Shown piece by piece: positions 36,081 through 48,158 of a stretch of 64,000 nt of DNA. Numbering within the stretch: the first letter of the stretch is position 1; the number at the start of each line of letters is the position of its first letter. Position numbers and translations under genes: made by a program. This DNA is from Avena insularis. Lineage: Eukaryota; Streptophyta; Magnoliopsida; Poales; Poaceae. The stretch spans positions 402,501 through 466,500 of the forward strand of contig JAJUPC010000236.1 in assembly GCA_023614405.1 (NCBI GenBank). Reading direction: 5' to 3'. The notes under the pieces were generated by a model that saw nothing but the letters and a program-made list of their open reading frames with translations, was not told where the DNA came from and made no database searches.

Positions 36081-37148
36081 TGGTCCCATGTAGTCCATTC
36101 CCCATATATCAAAGGGTTCAATTATGAGACTATAATTCATTGCCATTTCTTGTCTCCTACCTATATTACCTCTTCTTTGGCAAGCATCACAGAATTCCAC
36201 ATACTTGTGTGCATACTTGAGCAAGGTGGGCCAATAGAATCAGGATTGAAGTACCTTTACGGCAGTTCTCTTACCTACATGATGCCCTCCATACGGACTG
36301 TCATGACAAGCTTTCAATATCGCATTCATTTCATGGTTTGGAACACACTTCCGAATCATTTCGTCAGGTCCATGATGATATAAGATATGGATCATCCCAA
36401 AAGTAATATTTAAGATCATTAAAGAATTTCATCCTTTGATTTCATGACATACCAGGAGGTATAAATTTTGCTGCTAGATAATTAGCATAATCCGCATACC
36501 ACGGATCAACAATTTCAACATTTGCTAAATATTTCCCAGAAATGATTCATTAATAGGTACGGGGTTATTGATTATTCCCTCCATCCTAGAGAGATGATCT
36601 GCTACCGGATTATCTTTACCCCTCCTATCTACTATTTGCAAATCATATTCTTGTAGTAATAAAACCTACCTAATCAACCTGGGCTTAGCATCCTTTTTCA
36701 CAAGGAGGCGATGCAAGGATTGGTGATCCGTATGCATTATTACCTTAGAATTAATAATGTACAATCTAAATTTGTTGCAAGCAAAAATTATAGCTAGGAA
36801 CTCTTTTTCTTTAGTAGCGTAATGTTTTTGAATCTTATTAAGAGGTATACTAGCGTAATAAATAACATTCAAATTCTTTTCATCTCGTTGTCCCAACATA
36901 GCCCCTAAAGCATAATCACTAGCATCACACATGATTTCAAAAGGTTCATCCCATTTTGGAGATTGCATGATAGGTGCTGAAACTAGTTTATTCTTAAGGT
37001 TCTCAAAAGCTGCAATGTAGTCATGATCTAAGTAGAATGGAGTTTCTTTATCAAGGAGGTTGGTGACAGGCATAGCTATTTCAGCAAAATCTTTTATAAA
37101 ACGCTTATAAAAACCTGCATGTCCTAGAAATATTTTTAGGTTTTTAAT
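36081..37148 (-). pseudogene. Athila RT thumb, RNase H and integrase zinc-binding domain
   Basis: The open part (36666 to 37148, minus) reads FLGHAGFYKRFIKDFAEI (RT thumb), then RNase H with MCDASDYALGAMLGQR and MHTDHQSLHRLL. After the stop at 36666 come frames with DHLSRMEGIINNPVP and, at 36180-36300, an H2C2-like segment (CHDSPYGGHHVGKRT; FCDACQR). It then reads into DIWGMDYMGP, which joins the integrase at 28132 across the Sabrina-like insertion. Stops and small deletions disable it. Upstream RT is lost at the junction with the Tekay-like LTR at 37149. Confidence 0.8.
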
Positions 37149-40100
37149 TGTCAACACTCGGATTTTTAATCCCAGATGCCTGTTATGCCATACCTTGCAA
37201 TCCCAGGATTACCATTTTTGCGAGACATAATAGAATTTGTACCACAATACATCATCTATTACAAACCATAATAAAGGTCTTACAAATAAAGGATCTCATG
37301 ATCCAGTCTTAATACAAATCAAGCAGCGGAAATTAAACGTAGTAGGGGCTCCATCTTCAGGTTCACAGGCAATGCTGACGATGGGAGATGATCCTAGTTG
37401 TCATAGACCTCCTGCTGGCCATCATCCTGGTAGTCCTCCTCATAGTCTGGCCACGGGAATAGCCAGTGACAAAGCCATGAGTACTCTTTAAGTACTCGTA
37501 AACTATCACTAACAAGTAAGGTAGTTCTAGTAGGAATCTTAAGCTCTAGGTTTATTTGCAAAAAGCCAGGTTTATCTCATACTGAGTTTAGAAGTAAAGA
37601 AAACTAACTTAATGTTCTAAATCACTTAAGTGGGAACCTAATTTTCATGTCCACAATCCTGTTGTGGCCAAGTCAAAGTCATTGTTCAATTCACAATTCA
37701 TTCTGAAAACAAGTGACGATGAATGGATGCATCCAATCGGCCCATAATCATGACGCTGACTATTTGAATAGTTTGACACTCTGTAGAGGTGGTACACTTT
37801 CACCACAAAATTCGATACATCCGTTAGGGATAACCCTGAATCATCATACTTAGTATGCAGATAATCAATCATAACCTTTCAATTACATAGTCTAGTATAG
37901 GCACCCCCCTATGATCTTGGCCTCCCCGCCATGGCCATTTGCCATCCTGGGCACTGCATAGGTGGACATTCACACTCACGAGGTAGCCTCAGCTCAACCT
38001 CTTTCCGCGAGGGAACCCATACTAAGGCATATAAACTTCCAGTTAAGCCCTACCCAATTCAGGTATTGTGGTTGTATGGTAAAATTGGAACGGTATCGCA
38101 TCCAAACCCAACCATCCATTTTTATAAAGGGCTAAGGCTCATGCCTCAACATTTTCATCACCAAATCATTTTGTGTCCATAATACATGTCAAAACATTTC
38201 AATAGAATGAACCATCATTCCAAGGTTTTCATAATCATTTTCACCAAGTATTCCCGTCTAAAGTGATGAACTTTTATGCTCAGCACTAGCCACTAAAGTT
38301 GAGGGCATTCACTAATGAGGGACTAATCAAGTGTAACTATCCAACTCTAGTTTTATGCCTTTTGATGACATCTAAATATAGCTAGTTAGGCCTAGTTTTA
38401 TACTCTTTATGGTATCTATCCTATTGTTCCAATACTCACAAAGCACTAACTAAAAGTAAAGAACTTTGGTAAAGTAAAAGAATAAAGCTTGCAAGTAAAA
38501 CTTGGGATTGGTATAATCAAAGTTGCATAACCAAGCATGCCTAAGGCATCTTGCATAGGTTATCTTGCAAGGATGAATTGCATAGTTCTAGATTGCAATT
38601 AGTGATGGCTTGCCTTGAGTGATGTAGTGATTGAAGTTTTCTTCTTCTTCTTGGTAGTACTCCTCCTCCTCGTATCTCGGGTCGGTACTATCGTCTATAA
38701 ATGAATACGAGGTACACAATCACCAAACAATACTTAACTATTTCTATTTAGCACACTAAGGCTCACACTTGATGATCTAGCATCATCACAAACATCACAT
38801 GAAATAAAGACCTAGTCTTATTTATTTTATTTTAGAAAAGTAATTTCTACTCATTGAAAATACTTAAGATTTAATATTCTCCAATTAAAATATAGGATCA
38901 TGTTGACACATGTCATCACCACATATTATAATCCTTGGGAATGTGATTTAAAGTGGTGGTCATATTTTATAAAGTTTAAGATTATCATTTAATAGAATTA
39001 AAGTGACAAGAAATGCCTATATAGCATTCTTTTGGTACTAGTCCAATGTCACTGCGTGTAAACCTAAATATTTTTACATATTTAGATAGATCTTGTCAAA
39101 TGTGATTTTTGAGAGTTGGAATCAACTCAAAAGAATTTATGGTTGATTTTTAAAATTGTTTGAAGTTGGAAAAGTCTTTGTCTTATTATTTTTACTATAG
39201 GTGATCTATAATTTCAAATGGTTTGAATCCAACGGGCTTGGATAGATATTTTGAATACCTTTCTAACAAAATTGGAATCATGCAATTTGGTTTAGTGAAT
39301 CTCTTTGAATTGATTTTTGAATATATTGACAGAATCTGGTTTTAACTAAATTAGAAAAGAACTGTTTGAATCATTGGGCTCTACACGTGAATCTAAATGG
39401 GCCGGCCCAGCTGCACTGCGCTGGCGCAGCGGGTTGCTGACAGGGGGTCCCACTAGTCAGTGGCTCATCTAACCCGAATCAGTACGTTTCAATCTAGGTC
39501 GTGCGATTAGAACATGATCTAACGACTGAGGTTCATCGTCTATGATGAACAGCTCTGGCGAGATTCTAACCCTAACGTGGCGGTGGGGGTCGTGTGAGGC
39601 TCACCAGGGCTCCAGCTAGGGTCAGTGATGAGGGCGAACAACATGGTAGACGACGGCGGTTCGAACGGTGGTCGCGGTGGCTCCTGGGGCGGCTCCAATC
39701 AACGGCTCCTCTTTTCCTCTGCAGGGGTGGACTCCGGCAAAATTCCGGAGGGCTGGTGCTCTCCTTGCTCCGAGGAGAGGTGTGGGAGGTTCTGTGAGGA
39801 GTGGGGAGTGAGATGGTGTGGTGAATTGAGGCGGAGGTGGCCTCTATTTATACACCGGCGAGAGGGACATTGTGGCATGGACTGGCTCCTCCGGCAACGG
39901 CGGTACATTGAGCTATTGGCGTCGCTGAGGGTAGGGGGCAACGCTGTGCTCCCTGGCAGTTGTCACATGCTTAATGGCGCGGTATGGGGCAGTCGAGAAT
40001 GGTCGGGCGCGGGCGGTGCTCTGCGCGGAAACGATGGTGGGCGTTGGGTGGCGCTGCACTAGCGCAACAACAATGGGGAAGTGGTCTGTTGCGCTGCTAG

Positions 40101-40789
40101 GTGCTAGGGGATACCAGGGGAGTGAAGAGGGGACAAATGTTTTGATCACTTCTCAAATCAGTAGAGTTAGGCAGGGTTTGATCTGTGTTTGCCATGTGTT
40201 CGACCAAATGGCCGCATGAATTCAAATTTGAAATTTTTGAATGAATTTTGGTGAGTATGTCTGTCACATGCTTGAGTGTCTAAGGTTGCTTGGAAAAGTC
40301 GAGTGGAATTGGTTTGAGTGGTTTTTGCAAAATGGTGATCTTAGTACATACACTTGATTAAATTTTGAATTATCCTTTAAATAGATTTGAAAATAGTTTC
40401 TGTGAGTTTGTAAAGTGGTCTTGGGTTCACTTTGACTTGGTCTAGAAAGGGGTGAAAAGAAATGGAAATGTTTCTGTTAGAAATTCTTTACTAGGAACTC
40501 ACAAAGTGGCCTAGTGGTTAATTTTGGTCAAAATGACCATTTGCTCATATGCTTTATATTTTATATCCTTTTCTTTGGATTTTGTTTGTAATTGGCCTAG
40601 ATGATGTAGTATTCATCTTTAAACTATTTCTTATCATTTGTAGCAAACACACATGGCAATTTCACTCACTAATACACTAATGCAAATCACACATACTCAT
40701 ATTCAATTTAGTAATAAAAGTTTTTGTTAACCCTAAACTTGGGTGATTGGAACTTGATAATCTTGATTTAATATTGTTGGGGTGTTACA
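37149..40789 (-). mobile_element. 3' LTR of a Tekay-like chromovirus, 3.6 kb
   Basis: On the minus strand it starts TGTAACACCCCAACAA, directly after a purine-rich tract (AAGGAGCGAAGGTT, complement of 40790-40803), and ends CCGAGTGTTGACA at 37149. A GC-rich block (39590-40060) lies mid-LTR. The frames over that block (39594-40219, both strands) overlap one another and show no homology I recognise, so I treat them as transcribed LTR sequence. Its left end abuts the Athila RT frame, so this element inserted into the Athila element, but its right end is lost and no target duplication can be checked. Confidence 0.7.
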
Positions 40790-40835
40790 AACCTTCGCTC
40801 CTTAAACAAAATCTCCTCCCGAGATTTAAGAAAAA

Positions 40836-42265
40836 CTAGGAACTAAAGAGATCTGGAAACTCAGTCCTAATGTAATCTTCTCGCTCCCAAGTAGCTTCTT
40901 GTTCAGTATGGTTGCTCCACTGGATCTTGAGAAACTTGATACTCCGGGTCCTGGTGGTTCTGAAGGCTTCTTCCAAAATACGAATGGGTACTTCCCGATA
41001 CGTTAGATCCTGGTTGAATCTATGGCTCAGTGATGGATGTTCTTGAACACTTCGGTCTTCTCCGGAACTTCTAGGCATTTGCGAAGTAACGAGATATGGA
41101 ACACATTATGTATGGATGACATCTCCTCTGGCAGTTCCAATTGATATGATACTTCTCCTCGGCAATTCAAAATCTTGAAGGGTCCAATATATCTGGGGGC
41201 TAACTTTCCTTTCAGATAAAAACGTTGCATTCCTTTCAAAGGTGACACTTTGAGATACACAAAATCTCCGACATTGAAGGTCAGGTCTCGACGTCTCTTG
41301 TCAACATAACTCTTCTATCTAGATTGGGCGGTCTTGAGGTGTTCACGTACTTTGTGAACCTTCTCTTCGACTTCTCGTAGGATGTCGGTTCCGAAAATCT
41401 GACTCTCTCCTACTTGCAACCAATTCAAGGGGGTACGACACTTCCTTCCATACAGAAATTCAAATGGGGCCATTTGCAAACTGGCTTGGTAACTGTTGTT
41501 GTATGAGAATTCTGCGAAAGGCAGACAATCTTTCCATTTTGATCCATATTCTAACACACAAGCTCTCAACATATCTTCTAAGATTTGGTTGACTCTTTCA
41601 GTTTGTCCATCGATTTGCGGGTGATAGGCTGTGCTGAAGTTCAGCTTGGTTCCTAATCCTTCTTGGACTTTCTGCCAAAAGCTTGAGGTAAACTGGGTTT
41701 CTGATCCGACACTATGGTCTTAGGGGTTCCATGCAAACTGACGATTCTAGCAATGTACAACTCTGCTAGATTAGAACTCTGGTAGGTGGTCTTGACAGGT
41801 ATAAAATGGGCTACCTTGGATAGTCTATCAACTATGACCCAAATAGAGTCATTTCCCCTACTAGAGGTAGGCAAACCGGTGATGAAATCCATTCCGACAG
41901 AATCCCATTTTCATTCTGGAATCTGCAATGGTTGTAAAAGTCCTGCGGGTCGTTGATGTTCCGCTTTGACTCGCTGACAGATATCACACTTAGTTATGTA
42001 GCTTCCAATTTCTCTCTTCATCTTGTGCCACCAAAATTGCTCCTTCAAATCTTGATACATCTTCATTCCTCCGGGGTGGATAGAATAAAGAGTATCATGA
42101 GCTTCCTGCATGATAACTTGCTTCAGCTCGGAATCTGCTAGCACACAGATATGTCCTTTGTACCACAAAACTCCTTCTTCATCTTTGGTGAATCCGGGTA
42201 CCTTCCCTGTACCGATACGATGCTTCATTCCGTCGATACTTGCATTTCCTTTCTACGCTTCCTTG
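40836..42265 (-). pseudogene. Tekay-like integrase with chromodomain, broken
   Basis: Minus-strand order from the right: H2C2 zinc-binding domain (HPGGMKMYQDLKEQFWWHKM ... CDICQRVKAEHQRP); core with GMDFITGLPTSSRGNDSIW (first Asp), GTPKTIVSD (second Asp) and GQTERVNQILEDMLR (catalytic Glu); DNA-binding C-terminal part ([24 protein letters not shown]); and a canonical chromodomain (SIKFLKIQWSNHTEQEATWE) near 40900. The chromodomain puts it in the chromovirus group, where it is thought to steer insertion to heterochromatin. Damage: TGA at 41911-41913 in place of Trp, a frameshift near 41695 just after the second Asp, a stop near 41314 and further shifts near 41030. RT and gag are missing; the element is cut off near 42265. 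Confidence 0.85.
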
Positions 42266-42292
42266 ATCTGAAAGCAACCTACAATTTATTAT

Positions 42293-42571
42293 AAGGACCG
42301 TGAAACTGAGCAATGAAGTGTGTGTTTTGAGGTTTGCACATACTAGTGTTCATTATGCTAAAGACTATCAGTAGAATCTTTATAGATGCTAAGAATGGAA
42401 AAGAAGATCCAACGGTTAGCAATGTTTGGATTTGTCAGTCTTGATCCAATGGTCAATGTTTCAAAGTTAATCCGTACACTATGCACCGGTATGGTATTGT
42501 GTAAGACAAGATAAAGATAAGATAGGAAATACTACGAATTGCCAATCTAATGGTAGGTCTCGTAGGAGCGA
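42293..42571 (+). repeat. 380-bp repeat unit, left part
   Basis: It begins AAGGACCGTGAAACTGAGC and runs to TAGGAGCGA, matching 50325-50619 and 50708-50998. It ends exactly at the insertion point of element B; the unit continues at 50234 with GGTGCTTGAGAG. Confidence 0.85.
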
Positions 42572-43438
42572 TGATATGGGGTGGCCCGATCTTCTCAGCA
42601 AGCACTTTGTCGATGGTGATGGTGGATGATAGATAACTAGCCTGTAGCTATGAACTCTCCCGCTCGATCCCTGATGCCAATGCAACAGCTCTCAAACCTT
42701 GTAGGATATTCACAACACCACGCTTGGCCACAGCCTTTGACATTTAACGGTAGTATGCAATCTACTAATTCCCAATGGAACAACAGATCACACTCAATTA
42801 TAGTTGGTAAATTCGAACACATGGTAATTTCAGAGGTTCTATGAAAGAAACAACTCCAAAATATTTTAACGTGGTCTAAACCCTAATCTACGACGCCCCC
42901 ATCTATTTATGGGTCCAAAGGGCGGCGGCCTATGGTGGAAGTCGAGTCGGTTCCACCCGACCTGGATACAAACCGGCCACAAGTGGCTCGGCCAAGACTG
43001 GCTCTGCCGTGGCAGAGTCCTAGTCGGTTTTCTGCCGCGTACCGCCGTGGCGTGGAACGACGTTTTTCTCTGCCGCGGCAGAGAACTTCCTCCTCTTGTT
43101 GATCTTCGTCTTGGACAGCTCCTTGCGCTTCCTCTCTCTCCTCCCTCGTGCATTCTTCATTGATCAACACGCCTTGTTCCATTAGCTCCTCGCTCCGTTC
43201 TTCACCTTCTTTTCCTAAGTACCTGATCATGCAATAATTCAAAGACTTAGGTAGTATAAAATTCTCATTAACTAAAACACCAGGTTCATTAAGAAACAAG
43301 TTCACCTGTTGTTCTAGTAGCTTGGCACGAGCTCTTGTGATTGGTCCAATCCTTATCTCATTGGATTGATCCTTCTTTGCAATTGGAACAACTTCATTAG
43401 CAATTGGGGTAGGTGTAATTGTAGGGATGTCCTCATCA
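42572..43438 (-). mobile_element. 3' LTR of element B
   Basis: Length is 867 bp, with family ends TGATGAGGAC and CCCCATATCA. It encodes the end of the 44991-42907 pol frame. It carries CTGCC-type palindromes: CTCTGCCGTGGCAGAG at 43002-43017 and CTCTGCCGCGGCAGAG (a perfect 16-base palindrome) at 43068-43083, where A, C and D have CCGGA-type ones. Confidence 0.9.
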
Positions 43439-45012
43439 TCCCCCCCTTCAAAAGGCGTCGACCTCGACGCTCCATGGTCTTCTCCAGCATATGGTGATAA
43501 ATCAGCAACGTTGAAGCTCTTGCTAACTCCACCAAACTCCTCAATAGGTATATCAACCGAGTAGGCAGTATCATTAATCTTGGCTAACACCTTGTCAGGA
43601 CCAGCACCACGTGGCTTCAATTTTGATTTTCGAAGTAGTGGGAACCTATCCTTGCGTAGATGCACCCAAACCATATCTCCAGGCTCGAACAACACTTCTT
43701 TTCGTGTTTGATTCCTTGCAGCAGCAATGTTCTTGCCTTTCTTCTCAATAGCCTCTCGAGTCTTCTCATGTATTTTCTTCACATAATCAACACGTTTTGA
43801 TGCCTCCATATCAACTCTCTCATGTAATGGCAGAGGCAACATATCAAGTGGCGTCAATTGCTTGAAACCATATACCACCTCAAAAGGACAAAGCTGAGTA
43901 GTTGAATGCATAGCCCTATTGTAAGCAAACTCAACATGTGGCAAACACTCTTCCCACTCCCGCAGATTCTTTTTAATCATGGTCCTTAGCAGCTGTGACA
44001 ATGTTCTATTCACCACCTCCGTTTGACCATCTGTTTGGGGGTGACATGTAGTACTGAACAGCAACTTCGTTCCTAGCTTCCCCCATAAGGTCTTCCAAAA
44101 GTAGCTCATGAACTTCACATCACGGTCGGAAACAATCGTCTTTGGTACTCCATGTAATCTCATGATGTCCCTGAAAAACAAGTTAGCAACATGCGACGCA
44201 TCGTCGCTTTTGTGGCAGGCAATAAAATGAGCCATCTTAGAGAACCTATCTACTACCACAAATATAGAATCATGACCTCTCTGAGTTTTAGGTAGACCTA
44301 GTACAAAATCCATACTAATGTCTTCCCATGGAGTAGTAGGTGCAGAGAGAGGTGTATACAAACCGTGAGGCTTCATCTTAGATTTTGACTTGTGGCATGT
44401 AATACATCGGCTCACAAATCTGTACACATCATGCCTCATCTTGGGCCAATAAAAGTGATCAGCAAGCATGAGCAACGTCTTCTCACGCCCAAAGTGACCC
44501 ATGAAACCACCAGCATGTGATTCCCGCGCTAAGAACAAACGCAACGACGATTTTGGAATACATAGTTTGTTAGCTCGAAACAAATATCCATCATGTATAT
44601 GATACTTATCCCATGCGTTTCTAAGAGCACACAAACGATATGGTTCAGCAAAATCATGGTCAGTTGCATAAAGTGCACAAATAGCTTCCAATCCAGGAAT
44701 TTTAACATCAAGATTGGTTAATAGCATGTTCTTCCTAGATAGAGCATCAGCAACAACGTTCTCTTTTCCCTTCTTATAATTAATGATGTAAGGAAAAGAC
44801 TCAATGAACTCAACCCATTTAGCTAATCCTCTATGCAAGTTTGATTGAGCTTTCAAGTATTTCAATGCTTCATGATCAGAATGTATGATGAATTCTTTTG
44901 GCCACAAATAATGTTGCCAAACCTCAAGTACTCTAACAAGTGCATACAATTCTTTATCATAGATTGAATAATTCAAACGAGCACCAATCAATATCTCAGC
45001 AAAATAAGCTAT
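42907..45012 (-). pseudogene. Element B pol, 3' half: RNase H end, integrase, LTR-encoded tail
   Basis: About 694 residues stay open. Order: RNase H end ([24 protein letters not shown]), H2C2 zinc-binding domain ([15 protein letters not shown] ... [10 protein letters not shown]), integrase core ([31 protein letters not shown] with the catalytic Glu intact near residue 325), C-terminal DNA-binding part ([31 protein letters not shown]). A tail then crosses the polypurine tract into the 3' LTR ([29 protein letters not shown]). Residues past about 600 are compositionally odd and read through the palindrome cluster, so the true C-terminus may be earlier. This is the best-preserved integrase in the window, but it lies downstream of stop codons. 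Confidence 0.85.
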
Positions 45013-45015
45013 AGG

Positions 45016-45531
45016 TCAATTCTCTTGCATCAAAACGCCACCTATGCCTATACCACTAGCATCACATTCAACTTCAAATTGCTTCGAAAAATCAGGTAAT
45101 GCAAGCAATGGTGCAGAAGTAAGCAAACATTTCAATGTATCAAAAGCAATGTCTTGGGCCACGCCCCATATAAAAGGAACACCTTTCTTTGTCAAATCAT
45201 TCAAAGGTGCAGCAATGGTGCTAAAATCTTTCACAAAGCGCCTATAGAAACCAGCGAGACCGTGGAAACTACGCACTTGACTTACATTCATTGGAGTAGG
45301 CCAATTCTGAATTGATTCAATTTTAGATTGATCCACCTCTACTCCATGCTTAGAAACAACAAATCCTAGGAATATGACCTTATCTTTTGCAAATGTACAC
45401 TTCTCAAGATTAGCATATAGTTTATTATCACGTAACACTTGCAAAACTTGTCTAATATGAGTGCAATGTTCAGATTCGGTGTGGCTGTATATGAGTATAT
45501 CATCAAAGTAAACAACCACGAAACGACCAAT
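45016..45531 (-). pseudogene. Element B RT palm/thumb and RNase H start
   Basis: Reading after a TAG (45532-45534, GAG in copy C) gives [19 protein letters not shown], with the YFDD polymerase active site. The thumb follows ([32 protein letters not shown]), then RNase H ([17 protein letters not shown]). It closes at TGA 45013-45015. RT copies the RNA genome to DNA in the particle; active-site residues are present but the chain is split by stops. Confidence 0.85.
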
Positions 45532-45534
45532 AAA

Positions 45535-46272
45535 CTATCTCAAAACATGATTCATCAAACGCATGAAAGTACTAGGTGCATTAGTAAGATCAAATGGCAT
45601 AACTAACCACTCATACAAACTGAATTTAGTTTTGAAAGCAGTTTTCCATTCATCCCCTTCTTTCATCCTAATTTGATGATATCCACTATGCAAGTCAATT
45701 TTACAGAAAACACCAGCACCACTCAATTCATCTAGCATATCCTCTAAGCGTGGAATAGGATGACGATATCGAATAGTGATGTTATTAATCGCTCTACAAT
45801 CAACACACATGCGCCAAGTACCATCTTTCTTAGGAACTAAAATAACAGGAACAACACAAGGGCTAAGAGAGACACGAATGCACCCTTTATCCAACAACGC
45901 TTGTACTTGCTTCTGAATTTCCTTAGTTTCTTCAGGATTAGTCCTGTAGGGTGCACGGTTGGGAAGTGTGGCGCCAGGAATCAAGTCCACTTGATGTTCT
46001 ATACCACGCAAGGGAGGCAAACCTGCGGGTACGTCTTCTGGAAACACATCCCCAAAGTCCTGCAAAACAGATGAAACACCAAGAGAAACAGGGGTCATGT
46101 CGTTAGAAACCAATACCTCGCCCTTATACATGAGCACAAGTTGCATGGCTGTAGGATCCTCACAAAATTCTCTCATATCTTCCTTAGTGGCTAATATCAA
46201 TAAACCAGGCACTCTCTCACTTTTCGTTATATCACTCAATTTAGGCTCAATTACATCAGGAACAGCTGTCAC
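45535..46272 (-). pseudogene. Element B RT fingers/palm
   Basis: Residues 1-110 link protease to RT (FGDVFPEDVPAGLPPLRGI is the usual gypsy RT entry). Then come fingers and palm: [60 protein letters not shown] (first catalytic Asp region) and [20 protein letters not shown], where Asp replaces the usual Gly of MPFGL. It is bounded by a TGA upstream (CGA in copy C) and a TAG downstream. Confidence 0.85.
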
Positions 46273-46278
46273 ACAATC

Positions 46279-47268
46279 TCACCGAGTGGTAGTATCCTCC
46301 TTCAAATTTACCTCTATCTTCTGGCGAGAATCATTCACAATTTCTTGTGGTGTCATTGGCTGCATAGTAATCTTTCTTCCTTTGAATTCCAAGTGATATG
46401 TATTGGCTCGGCCATTGTGTTGCACATGGCGATCATAGAGCCATGGCCGACCCAATGGGAGGTGACAAACAGTCATAGGAACCACATCAAAATCAATAGA
46501 ATCTTTGTATGGCCCTATTTGAAAGTTCACTCGTACCATATGATTTACCTTCATCTCACCATTGTTGCTCAACCATTTTATGTAGTATGGCTTGGGATGA
46601 GGTAAGTATGTCAAATTTAGTTTGGCACATAATTCCTTACTTGCAAGATTTCTGCAGCTACCTCCATCAATAATGACCTTGCAAGCTTTATTTGGTCCAA
46701 CTAGAGCTTTTGTTTGGAACAAGTTGCAACGCTGGGATTCCTCAACCGGTTGCACACTAAGTACACGTGAAGACACGACGATAGTTGGTGCACACTCAGC
46801 ATATGCATCAGCACCATCCTCGCCATCATCAATATCAACATCAGAAGCTTCATCTCCACTTTCAACTTCACCTTGTTCATTAACAAACATAACCTTGCTG
46901 TTTGGACAATCCTTCTTGTAGTGACCTCTACCACCACAAGTGTGGCACACCACATCACGAGTACGTGCAGTAGACATGTTGGAACCCGAGCTAGCAGCAG
47001 GAGCAGCGGGTTTCCGAGCATTAGAACCAAACGAAGGTGTACTTGCTGGTTTGGACGATGGTGTAACCGGAACAGCAGCTGGTGACGCAGCTATAGGAGG
47101 AATAGGTCTGGCCGAAAATCTGCTGGAGGATGGAAAACGAGTACGTGACTTCGCCTCTTCTGCCAACTGGGATTCGGCCTCTCTAGCATGATGCAACAAC
47201 TCATTCTTGGTCTCATACTTGTGATGACGAACAATGCTCTTGATTGGTAACTTCAAATTGTTTAGGAA
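46279..47268 (-). pseudogene. Element B nucleocapsid and aspartic protease
   Basis: After a TGA at 47269 the frame continues through the end of gag, a Pro/Ala/Ser-rich linker, a CCHC zinc knuckle (CHTCGGRGHYKKDC) that would bind the RNA genome, an acidic stretch (ESGDEASDVDIDDGEDGADA), and the protease (KVIIDGGSCRNLASKELC, with Asp-Gly-Gly at the active site; LPLGRPWLYDRHVQHNG as the second motif). It ends at a TGA where copy C has CGA. Confidence 0.85.
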
Positions 47269-48158
47269 TCACTGCATGGTCATCTCAATGGACTCACGGA
47301 TTCTAGCACGCTGCATAAGCATCTCCATCTCCATGTAGTACTCATCAACTATCATTGTTCCTTGCTTCAGTTGTGTCAATTTATCAAAAACTGAACGCAA
47401 GTAGTTGGTTGGAACGAAACGAGCTTTCATGATTTGCTTCATCTCGCGCCAATCCATCATAGGAAGTTCATTGTCCTCCCTCCTATGTTGCACAAGAGCA
47501 TCCCACCAACGCAAAGCATAACCATCAAATTCAGATGTTGCAAGCTTGACCTTCTTATCTTCTGGATAGTCAAATAAGCGCCAGAGTTTCTCAATCTTCA
47601 ACTCCCATGTGAGGTAGTCTTCAGGATCAATGGAACCATCAAACTTAGGAATTGAGAACTTTGGCTTGCCCAAACCATCATCAGCATTGTGATTGGGAAC
47701 AAGTTGAGCACGCCCAAGAGGAGCATATCCACAGCCATGAGCAGGTGTAGGGGCAGGTGCATGGGCAGGTGCATGGGTAGGTGCATGGGCAAGGGGAATA
47801 GCACGTCCCCTCCCAACCGGTGGAGCAGCATCCACAGCGCTACCCTCATCAAAATCATCTAAGGCATCATCATGTCGAGGCTCTTCCCTTCTATGTAAAG
47901 CGGCTGTCAAACCCTCAATGGACTGCTGCAAAGCGGTGACATTGACATTGAGCATATCCACTTGTGTTTGAATAGTATCAACCGTGCCAACATGGTGATC
48001 CAATCTCACATTCATATCCTGGAGATTCTTGTCAATGGCATCTGTCGCGTGAGTAAACACACGTGTCAAGTGGGACTTCAAAGCCTCATATTCACGCCAA
48101 TTGACGAGCTCCTCATCTTGTTTTTCTGCATCACAACATCATCACCACTAGAAGACAT
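47269..48158 (-). pseudogene. Element B gag
   Basis: ATG at 48158 (MSSSGDDVV) matches the start of copy C. One base is lost near 48120 in an A-run, so the main frame (48081-47269) is shifted from its start. It holds a coiled-coil-like N-terminal part (DNNLQDMNVRLDHH-like heptads), a Pro/Ala/His repeat region (HAPTHAPAHAPAP), and the retrotransposon gag core (KFSIPKFDGSIDPEDYLTWE; FDGYALRWWDALVQHRRE; KARFVPTNYLRSVFDKLTQL). The core would assemble the particle. It closes at TGA 47269-47271, where C reads CGA. Confidence 0.85.

Noticed and set aside
39594..40219. 145-residue Gly/Arg/Trp-rich frame
   Set aside because: Inside the Tekay-like LTR in its GC-rich block, with competing frames on both strands.
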